DNA of 64,000 nt from Onthophagus taurus (lineage: Eukaryota > Arthropoda > Insecta > Coleoptera > Scarabaeidae): contig NC_091973.1 in assembly GCF_036711975.1 (NCBI RefSeq), positions 1,984,001 to 2,048,000 on the forward strand, written 5' to 3'. The notes beneath the pieces were generated by a model, which worked only from the letters and a program-made list of their open reading frames with translations, was not told the DNA's origin and ran no database searches. The position numbers and the translations under genes are program-made. Shown in pieces: positions 13,750 to 25,700 of the stretch. Each line of letters begins with the position of its first letter. Positions within the stretch are counted from its first letter, which is position 1.

Positions 13750-16700
13750 GTTATTTATTTATTTTTTGTTTTGAACGATCCTTTTTTTTCAACGCATTTA
13801 GAATTTGCGATGCAACGCTGTCGCCAGCACCCCTTCGGGGGCCGCGCTTTTTCGTGACCCAAAGACTTGTCACTGACACGCAAATGATAAACGGAGCTAC
13901 CGTTTGGGGCATTTCAAATGTTCCTTTATCTACTTTCAAATCAATCCTGCGAATATTCCGAATTATTTACAATTAACCAACGATGAAATAGCGGGAATTA
14001 TTAATACGTGTTATGTGTATAATGTCCGACTTGCCAGCTATGCTCGCGATTTGTCCCATTCCAATTCCATTCTATACCGATCAGAACATTTTGCGGTCGC
14101 GCGGACAACATTTTTCAACACTCTGGAATTTAATTAGGATTTGATGACATAGCTTTCTATTCCGTAACGATACCATACAGCATACTAACAATTTAAACTA
14201 TCCCTGCATATCACTATATACATATATATATAATCAACAATAAGTTTTTTCCCATCGACAACTTTAATAATCAAATTTGCGCACAAGTTTATGTATAGTT
14301 TATGCGTGTCGGGTCAAAAGTCAACGTACACTTTCAAATACACACAGTTAAAAATTATATTAAACGTTGATGTCAACTTGGCTTTCTACTAAGGTGAAAC
14401 TTCTTAAATACCAGCAACTATTAAAGTGCGAAATGAACTATTCACTCAATTCAATTACTCAGATGAAACCTATACAATGAAATAAACCATTTTCTTATCT
14501 AATATTTACTTAAAATTCATTTCTTAATTCCAAACCGTTTTGAAGAAAAGAATTGAAATGATATTAATTGAATAAATAAATTTTGAGAAATACGATTTCA
14601 CAGAACTCTTTGGCTTTTTAGTCAGTCATTGTGATCGGGTTGTGTCAATTACCTCTACCGGACTCATATCCTCTCGGGCGTTTATGTGTTCATTAACATT
14701 TCTACTGTACTAATTGCTTTATATTGTCTTAGTTGACCGCGTGCGCCGCCCTTTTTCGGCATAATTCGCCGGTAACGGGTTCCATTTAAAATATTTTAAT
14801 AGAACGTGGTATTTTTACGCTTTGTGTTCTCGGAAGGGCTAATTATATCGGTGGACCTTCGAGGGTTGAGCTTTTAGGGTGGTTTGTGTGTCGATGTTGG
14901 TATTTTTATCGGTTTACGGTTATTCTCGTATTCGCAGATGCTCGCCCGATATCATAATTAATGCGGGAAGCCCTACAGCTCTAAAGCCCCAAAGTCCTCG
15001 ATTCGAGAATTAGAAATTATTAATTAAAGCTTCATCTATTACCCAGCCTCGGGCATCGCGTCCTCTCAACTCTCTGGGTTGCCCGAATTTGGGATTAAGT
15101 TTAGATTTATCGTCGTAAGGCTCATTTATTTAAAGTTTTTGAAGATTTTTGTTTTTAAACATTTTATTTTGTGTTTAATAAATGTTTATTAAAAATTATA
15201 TGGGAATTTGGTATTAACTGGTAATAAATTACTGTGGATGTTTTGTGTGTATCGATATTAATTTATTAATTTCTCTGCGAACGGTTGGGGATTTATATTA
15301 AAAATAGTTATTGCCGGCGAACGTAAATTTATGAGAACACCCCGGGGCTTTATTATAAAATATGTATATACACCGCGGGACTAACGGTTCGAAATATCTT
15401 CCATAATAGTAAAAGGCTTTAAATTTCTTCCTATGTAGGTCACCATTCTCTGCAATTTCTTAGGAAACTGTTGTTCACAGCGGTACAGGGAAAGTACCCG
15501 GCGTCGCCGATATTAAGATTAGGTCCAGTTTAAACTCCGAAAACAAAACCGTTTCTCCTCCCTATCTCGTATGTTTTTCTCGCCTAATGACCGCCAAGAG
15601 TATACTGTGGAAGCTGCCTCAGAGGTCGCCACCTCGCGATGGAATCCTGCGAGATAAAACGACCGTAAAAGAAAACGGCAACTGACGTCATCCTCGAAGC
15701 GTGTTCACAATGGTCTGTTTCTCGAAACCGCAAATTTGTGCGAAGTTGCCGTCACTCAAAAATTTTGCTCACCCATATTGTGTTCGCAACAATGTCTTTT
15801 CTATAGGTATTGGTGAGCCTTTCGCGACGGCATTTGCCGCCCCGCTCGGCAATCTATATTCAATTATACGTCCTTCTGACGGCTTCGACGACCACGCCAA
15901 GACTTGTACGGTCCTATAATTTTACTTTCAAAAGACAATACGGGAAACTTGAGGTATGATGACACTCGCCGATACTACCATAATAAAGGCAATAAAATTA
16001 TTTTGTCATATCCACCACAAACGCTGCCAACGACGTCATATATATACACCAAGGTCATAACGCATGCGTATTATAATATATATTTCGGCAATCATTTATG
16101 TTCAAAAAAGTTGCACGTAATATTACTGTTGTAATAGTAAGGAGTGACGGTGGTGTCGGTGTAAAATGAGATTTGTAAGCGTTTTAAGGCGCAGATGTTA
16201 TCTCTCAAGCCCCCAAGGAACCAATCGCGGCTAATATCGAAAGATTTATTAATCGATTCAAGTATTTCAGTAATTCACAGTGACTAGCGCAATAACGTAA
16301 CGTGGCCTTACCCATTTGTGTTGCGCAAACGCGCGCCGTAGAATTACAATAACTTTTACATTATGTACGCGCGTCCCATACGGCCGCACGGAATTATTAT
16401 TATAGAGCCGTTGTCTTGTCTTCTTTATGTTTAATTTTTTTTTTCGTTTCGCCGATAAAAAAAACGGGTCCTGAACGATTGCCCAAGTAGGTGATGGAAA
16501 ATTGGTGTATTGTCTGTATGCAAGCGTTTAATGTAGTCCACCAATTAAACGGTGTTTGTATATGGCCGCCATTAATAACAATAAGCCGCGCGCCGGACAA
16601 TTTAAATAGATGAAAGAGTAATTGTATGAAAAGGTGTGGTTCGTATGGAATACCTTTATATTAAGATAGACGGTTCGAATTATGCGGCCACGTACTTCTC

Positions 16701-19700
16701 CATAATGGGCCTATTCTATTTTACGTCGACGCCACAATGAGAATCATTATCATTTGCATCTACTTTGGTACATCCTGTTCTATATTAAAATCCTATTATT
16801 TCGTCGTATAATAGTTCTCGTAACCGTCTAATTACCACTGCCTTTCTTTCCTCTTATACTACTAATTGAGTACATCTTTATTCACATCGACCTTCAATTA
16901 ATAACAAAGAATATACTTCATATATATAAATATGTGTGTTAGGCTTTTTTTCTCTTTTTACCCGGTTCTCCTAAAATAAGTTTTAACTACAACTCGACAT
17001 AACCTCTCATAACATAACCCTTATCGCTACTATTGTTTTTTTTAGTTCATTATTTTACTAATAGATGGCACTACATATATATAAGTTATGTTCATAAACA
17101 ATTTTTTCTACTTTAACATTTCGAAAAATTAATGGTTATAACCTTGATATTTAAAAAAGGTCATTTTCAAAACATTTGATTTTGTTTTGAAATTGATACC
17201 CTTACATTAAGAGAAAGTTATGTCCCAAATATTTTGAAATATAAAACAAGCACATTTTAGTGTGCTATATATTTTTGGTAGATACCAAAATTTATTGGCG
17301 TGTTATATGAAAAAAAATTTACTATCATGCTTGGGTGATGCTTCCAGATTATTAGAGCGATCACGCAAGCGTAATAGATTGTGATAACGGTGCACAGCGT
17401 GCGGTAAACTTTCTAAAAAAAAAAGAGATGTATCTATCGATTGAATGAAAGGTTTCCTCAAAAAAGAACGATGCGAAAATGGAACGATAAAGTAATTTTC
17501 CGCTTGTTTCAGGAATGTACTTGCCCGAGGGAGGAGGACCGCCCGCAGGACACCTCGAAAATTTAAGTAAGCACTTTCATCCCTCGATAATAATTATTTA
17601 TCCCGCAGCACGAGCCGTACTCACGAACGGAGAAAAATTGCCGCTTGTTTTTTAAGTGGATCGTAATTCCGAGGATCAAGTAGAGGATGCGTAGCAGCGA
17701 TTAGGATCGTTATCCTGTTTTCGAGGGCTTCCAATATTCAATCTGAAATTCTCTACGTTGAGAACGGTGAATGGGAAAAAATTCTTGTTTGTTGGGGTTT
17801 ATTGTTTTGAAAATCAACCTAAAGATGTCGAAATTAGATCAGTTGGGTACGATGTGAAACACTGATGAATCCGAAATGGACAACGATAGAAGAACTAGAG
17901 GTATTCGTGCGCGATCAGTCCAAGGGTAAAAAAAGGATAGAAAGACCCGGACCCGAGCGTTCTCTCAGATAACAGAATTAATAGGTGTAGTTCCAACAAA
18001 AAGGGATGTGAAACAATAGACTTGGCCCGAACCATGGGGTTGGTCTTTTTTTCGGACGGTAGTTAATGAATTTTTAATGTAACATCCTTTGTCGGATTAT
18101 TTATTGCGTCTATTAGACGCGGACGCGGTCCGTCTTTTTGTTATACTGTCTTTTAATAAAGGCAATTCCACTATTATAATACTTATAATGCACGGGGTAC
18201 CTACTTTCCGTAATTACCTGCCTCTAACAGCATTCCTGACGACTGTAGCCGTCTTAATTGCTCCGCGAGATGTGTCTTTAAACCGAGAACAAGGGGGAGA
18301 AATCGTTCCCGTTCCCCAAGCGAACTCGCCACGCCACTTCAAATAAATCTCGGACGGGCCATATTTCAAACATCTCGTGAGGGGAGTTCTTTCGCTCCGA
18401 CGTTCTAAATTTAATTGATATTAATTATTATAATTGCCTTTAATGGACGGCACCGTCCACATTTTCTTAGAATCACGCGGCTTCCTTTTAATTACCTATG
18501 TATCAGCACTTATTTTACAAACACTTTAAATCAAAACAATTCTTTTCTTCCGACTTCTTACAAATACAACAAATTATTTAGAATATTATGAACAGATCTT
18601 GTGTTACTTGGCTACAAGAATAATTATCTTACAAAGTATGCAACCAATATCACAGAATATCACAAGGTATTGCAACGCGACGAAAGTTCCTAAAAACGAT
18701 GGCGACAATTCATTACCTTTAAAAGCCGTTTAAAATATAAAAAAAGATCCTTTTATTTAACATAATTTTTAGTGTACCCATAGATTGAAATTAATGTTGT
18801 TATTTTGATTTACATAAACAACGATAGTTCTAAAAGAACTGTTTCGAAAAATATAAAAGCAGTAAAAAACGGTTAAAGAACAAAGAAAATACGGAAACTC
18901 ACAAAGCTAAAGGTTCGATCAGTTGTCAATATCTGGTTATTAATTTAAAATTATTCAAGCTACCACTACGTATTGAGATATGCAGCCAATATTACACAGA
19001 TCACGTGGATTACGATAATTAATAAACAAAGTGTATTTATAACTATCAAAATAACTAAAGATAAAGAACATATTTTATTGGCATGTAAATTTTTCATCTC
19101 AATGTCATGAATTTCCACTTTATACGCAATATATCTTCTTGATATATTATCAGAAAAAATGTTTAAATTGATGTATTCAAACAAAATAAATCCGGTGATA
19201 TGGAATCATGGAATGGATTGCGTGTTTTGTTGTCATTCAAAGGGAGGGTTGTCTATTTTTACGGGTATTTTGATTTTAGTTGTTCGCGAAAATCCAAACA
19301 GTTTGGGATGAGTTTTAATTTCCAAGTTCGGAAGCGAATAATTGTCAATTCGCAAAGCGGCGGGGCTCGCAAACGTCCGGATAAGCCGTTATTAATGGCG
19401 ATACAAAGGAAGTCCCGAGAGTTAACGCTGTCAACTACAGAACGCCGCGACTTTTGCATAAGTCCTCAAAAAAAAATCAATACCTAGTGAAAGTTCGCAT
19501 TAGAAAGCTTCGCGCATTATAGTTTTTTTTTTGTACGGCGATGATGATTGGCAAGCGAATGTAGCAATCTTTGTTGCTTATTTGTCTTTTTTTCACTTCT
19601 TATTCTTTTATTTTTGACGGGTAATAAATTCGGCGTTTAGAAACCTGTTGAACTTTAGAGAGAGAGAGTTATGAAATTCCAATTAATTATCAAACGAAGG

Positions 19701-22700
19701 TAAAGCCTTTTCTAACATCTTCCCTTTCGATTTATTTGTATTGCAGAGTATCGTTATGAAACGGCATACGCTTGCGAGGGAAAAACGTTGAAGATCGAAT
19801 GCAAGGAGGGCGAATTGATAAAATTGATAAGGGCCAACTACGGCAGGTTCTCAATAACGATATGCAACGACCACGGCAACACCGATTGGAGCGTAAACTG
19901 TATGTCACCAAAGAGCCTCCGAGTCCTCCACAACAAGTAAGTGAAATATCACCGGCGGCGCGCTTTACTAATATCGGAAAATTGCATTTCCTCACCACTT
20001 TCACGGGGTATTACGTTAAATTTACGTGCTTTCACGCTGCGGCGCGATGAAATTTGTAACTTACATCGCGCGCCCAAATTTACTTACGCCCAAAATATAA
20101 TTTTGCCTCCCCATGGATATACGTTACACGAAGTGCACGTACAAATTAGATTAATTCACTTAAATCATTATTTTTATTTAATGATTTTAAATCAAAAATG
20201 CAGGATAAGCAATTTTCAGGCGTTTGCGTTAAATGCGTCCGGTGTAATTAAAGCGCGATCGATATTCGGCTTTTAGCTTTCTTGTTTATGTGCTCCTTGT
20301 TTGTGACTAACATTTCGTTGTGTCCATTTAGGTTTAAGTGCTACTCTATGGTTCGCCCAATGAACATTACGGGCGATAATTGTTTGTTTTAACGATTTAC
20401 TACTACTCATGTTATTTTTTCTAATTAAACGTAATGAAAAAAAATTGATTTTAATTGGGTTTAATTTATGCATATGAGTCGTAGTAAGTCTTAAATATCA
20501 AAATATGTCTATATATATATAAGATCTTGAAGCTTCTTGTTTTCGTCAAATTGTATGTCGCTTTTGGGTCGTTTTTAATAATACATTTTTTGTGTTATTC
20601 ATTTCATTAATTAACATCATCATTTTGGGAGCATCAATTATAAATGAGATAAGGAGTTATGATTTTTTGTATTTTGATTTTTCAGATGTAATAATAGGGA
20701 AAGTTGTCAATTTATAGCCGATAACGAGTTGTTCGATGATCCTTGTCCCGATACGGGAAAATACCTTGAGGTTCACTATAACTGTGTCGGTTAGTTTCGC
20801 AAATTCGAAGACATACAATTCGATCGAAACGGGAAGCCTTGATAATGTGTTGTCTAATTCGCGATCGTTTGTTCGTTCAGGTGCAGCCAATTTCAGAACT
20901 GCAGCATTCCTGCGAGCACAAACATGTTCGGGGATCCGTGCCCGGGCACTTTGAAATACTTAGAAGCACATTACCAATGCCTTCCTGGTAAGACAATCAA
21001 ATTGATACCGACGAAAGAGTGGCGCAGCCTATATATATATTTACTTTGTATTTATACTTTAATTTATACAACTTAATTGGAGTTCCACCAGCTGCACCAC
21101 TCTTCGCCGCGGCGTCCAATTAAGATGACGTCATAGGCAAATTGATTTTCGGCTTTTTCTCTAAACTAACCATAACGACTCCGCTTCGTTTCCCATCGTA
21201 GCAGCTGCCACAACGACGACCACGACCAGGCCAAGTCCTCCGTGGCTGCTTACGACAGATTCACCAATTTGGAGCACTCCCAAAACCTCGATCAGGCCGC
21301 CTCCTCCACCACCTAAGGTCTCCATTACACCGCCTTCAAGACCTACCACGACGTCTACAACTCAAATGTCATCCACATCCACCGAGGAACCACCGCGAGA
21401 GGTCCCACCAGCGGAGGGTGACGATAAGAGTATTGAAGACCTCACCTCAGTTGTTACCACCAGCACTAATATTCCTAAGAAAATCACAGGTAAAAAAAAT
21501 TTCAAATTTTCTTTACAAATTAAAATGTATTAATAATTTTAGACGATACCATAACACGTTTATACCTGCCATCATCAAGCAACACGCCGTTTTACACAAA
21601 CGGCGAAGTAGACATCACAAATTATTGCGGCCCGGTGACGATGAGAAGTATTTATTGGAATTGGACATTGAGTGGCGAACAAAATTTACAACCATGTCCA
21701 GGAGGCACGACGGGTTTTGCTAAATGGAAATGTTCAAAAATAGACGGCGAATCAAAATGGGTTCCCGAATCGCCAGATTTAAGCGAATGTCGCTCATTAT
21801 GGCTAACCAGCCTCGAACAAAGAGTGCAAGTAATGAAAGACTCCCTCTTATTAATCACAAACGACCTCGCACAAGTCACCAGCAGCAAAACTTTATACGG
21901 CGGTGACATGATGATCACCACGAAAATCATACAAAAAATGACCGCCAAAATGGCACGAGACATCCAAACCATTCCCGATCCTAGACAACGAGAGGCTATA
22001 GTCACTGATATGTTAAACGCCGTCGTTCGGACCGGAAGTAATCTTCTCGATGTTTCGCAACACCCATCGTGGAAAGATTTAAGCCATAAAGAACAGATGC
22101 GGGTTGCTACTTCATTACTTATTGGACTCGAAGAGAATGCTTTTCTTTTAGCTGATACAGTTATGAGAGAAAAAACTGTTAATCAAGTTGTTAAAAATAT
22201 TAGTAAGATCATTTTGAAATTTACTTTAATTAATTAATATGTATATATTATTTAACCCTTATAACACTAATTCATAAAATATTTTATAACAATTTATTAA
22301 TTCAAAAACTAAACGTGATTTTTCATTAAAAAGAGGATACTTTAATTATTAATTAGTGATATTTCCACAAGGGTCCTTCATGAAATTAATTTTATAGCGA
22401 ATTTTGAAAATTATCGATGAAAATTACAACATCGAAAATTTTATCAAAATTTCAAATATTGTTTCCTCAAAAACTAAAAGTTATTTTTCAAAACGGGCTA
22501 GTTCATTGGGAAGAGGACAGTTTTATTAACACTTTGGGAAATTTTTATACTCATGTTTCAAGAAATGGATTTTACAAGAATTTTTAAAACTTAATCGGCG
22601 AAAATTGAAAAATTCGAAAAAATTGTCGAAAAATTTATTTCTCAAAAACAAAAAGCGATTTTTCAAAACGGCTTGTTGCATTAAAAAGAGGATACTTTGA

Positions 22701-25700
22701 TTAATAATTGGTGATATTTCCACGAGGATCCTTCATGAAATTAATTTTATAGCGAATTTTGAAAGTTATCGATGAAAATTGCAACATCGAGAATTTTATC
22801 AAAATTTCAGATATTGTTTTATCAAAAACTAAAAATTATTTTTCAAAACGTGTTGGTTCATTGGAAAAAAGACACTTTTATTAACACTTTGGGAAATTTT
22901 CATACTCATATTCCAAGAAATTGATTTTATACGAATTTTTAAAACTTAATCGGCAAAAATTGCAAAATTCGAAAAAATTATCGATCATTTCAAAAATTTA
23001 TTTCTCAAAAACTAAAAGCGATTTTTCAAAACGGCTTGTTGCATTAAAAAAAGGATACTGTAATTAATAATTAGTGATATTTCCACTAGGATCCTTCAAA
23101 AAATTAATTTTATAGCGAATTTTGAAAGTTATCGATGAAAATTTCAACATCGAAAATTTTATCAAAACTTCAAATATTGATTTCTCAAAAACTAAAAGTT
23201 ACTTTTCCAAACCTGTTGGTGCGTTGGAAAGAGGACACTTTTATTAACACTTTGGGAAATTTTTATACTCATATTCCAAGAAATGGATTTTATACGAATT
23301 TTATTTATATATTATTTAACCCTTATAACACTAATTCATAAAATATTTTATAACAATTTATTAATTCAAAAACTAAACGTGATTTTTCAAAACGGCTTTT
23401 TGCATTAAAAAGAGGATACTTTAATTATTAATTGGTGATATTTCCACAAGGGTTCTTCATGAAATTAATTTTATAGCGAATTTTGAAAATTATCGATGAA
23501 AATTTTATCAAAACTTCAAATATTGTTTTCTCAAAAACTAAAGGTTATTTTTCAAAACGGGTTGGTTCATTGGAAAGAGGACACTTTAGGAAATTTTCAT
23601 GCTCCTTTATATTTCTTTAAAAATATATATGTTGCGTTAAATCTAAAAATCACAGAAATAGTATTATAATTGTTAAAAAAGTAAATAAATAATATATCTA
23701 ATAATATTTTCTTTTATAGTGTTATCTGTTCGTGTATTAGAAACAAAATCAGTAACAACAGAAAAATTTCCAACCGATCAAAAATGGATGGCAAGTAACG
23801 ACTCGATCGAACTTCCTCAAGGAGCACTTTTAGAAAATAGTGATGGAGGTTTGGTAAGATTGGTATTCGTGGCGTTCGATCATTTAGAAGAAATTCTACA
23901 ATGGCACCCGGATTCTTCGGAAATGAACGCGAATAAGACTCGAATATTGAACAGCAAAATCATCTCGGCGAGTCTGGGTAAAGGGCGCCATATTCAGTTG
24001 CGGGAGCCGGTTCGATTGACGTTCAAGCACCTTCAAACTGCGAATGTTAGCAAGCCTTCTTGTGTTTTTTGGGATTATACAACAAGCACGTGGTCGGAAG
24101 AGGGTTGTGATGTTGATTCGACGAATTCAACGCACACTGTGTGTCTGTGTAATCATTTAACCAATTTTGCCATACTCATGGACGTTCATGCTGTGTACTT
24201 ACCGGATGGGCATCAAGTTGCCTTGCAAATTATAACTTATATCGGGTGTATTATCTCGATTATTTGCTTAATATTAGTTATAGTTACTTTCCAATTATTT
24301 AGAGGATTAAAGGTTTGTTAAAGATAGTTTAATAATGTTTTTTAGTTGAAGAAAAATTTTTTTTAGAGTGATCGAACCACTATACATTCCAATTTATGCT
24401 TCTGCTTATTGGTGGCAGAAATAATATTTTTATTTGGCATAAATCGCACTGATTATCACACGGCGTGTTCAATAATTGCTGGATTTTTGCACTATTTCTT
24501 TTTGTGCGCGTTCTTTTGGATGTTTTTCGAAGGTAAGAATTTTGAAGGTAATTTTGTTTTATTAAAAAGTCGATTTTAGGCTTCCAAATCTACGTGATGT
24601 TAATAGAAGTGTTTGAAGTAGAAAAATCTAGGATTCGATTTTACTACATCACGTCCTACGTTATACCTTTAATAATCGTAATAGTATCTGCCATTATTTT
24701 TCCGCAAGGATATGGGACGGATCAATATTGTTGGCTGAAACCGGAAAACTATTTTATTTATAGTTTTGTAGGTCCTGTGATTTTAATTTTATTGGTAAAT
24801 TAATTAATTTTTGTTTTGTAAATTGTAATTAAATTTTTTTTTATTTTTTAGGCAAATGTTTTATTCTTAGGGATGGCAATTGTAATGATGTGTCGCCACT
24901 CAACCTCAAATGTATCGATTAAAAATAAAGAGCATTCTAAGTTGGCCAGTACAAGGTAAGGGCGATGTTTTAATATTGTTATGAGTGTTTCTTTAGCATG
25001 AGTGTTGGTTGCTCGACTTGTTTTTAAACGAAATAATTTACAATAATGAAACGAATCTAAATTTTTTTGGTGTCGGTACCCGTTCTAATAACGTTTCTTC
25101 TCTTATTGCATGGCCGTCCTACCCTATGGTAGCGGAAAGGAAGAAAATGCACTACAATCCAAATTTCAAAACCCGTTGTAAGATATTATATTTAACGTTT
25201 CTTACCCGTAGATCACTCATTTTGTCTCTGTTAAGCACATTCTATGCTTTTCTCCGTACTATAAAATTTGTTATTATTTATATTGCATTTGTTATGTCAT
25301 ATTTGCTTCTATTGATTATTGTTGGAGATTTGACAAAATGTTATAGAAGGAAAGTTACTCCACTTCAATAAATCCGCACTATGAATTGTTCATGATGCTT
25401 GGGGCGGCCGACGTCTTCGAAGTCGGCCGAGATTATTAATTATCTTAATCAGCTTGCAATTTATGGAAGAAATAACCTCGGCCGACTTCGAAGACGTCGG
25501 CCGCACTAAGTGTTGTTCTTGATACTTAGGTTGGGTTGCAGGCGAAGATCATGCTCCATCACGAACAATACTTATGGCGGCCGAACAAGTATTGTTCATG
25601 ATATAAGAAATAATCTCGGCCGACTTCGAAGACGTCGGCCGCCCTAAGGATTGTTCGTGATACTTGTGTTGGGTTCTGTTCTAAGAGCATGATCTTCTCC

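Noticed and set aside
13542-13976. 144-codon open frame overlapping the proposed latrophilin start
   Set aside because: Only the segment from the ATG at 13665 to the donor at 13749 makes sense; the rest reads into the intron.
17860-17890. CTGATGA followed by GAAA, a possible second hammerhead
   Set aside because: No stem II can form between the two core pieces and no pairing flanks were found.
25009-25371. 120-codon hydrophobic frame in a latrophilin intron
   Set aside because: Not in phase with the preceding exon and unlike any part of the receptor; treated as chance.
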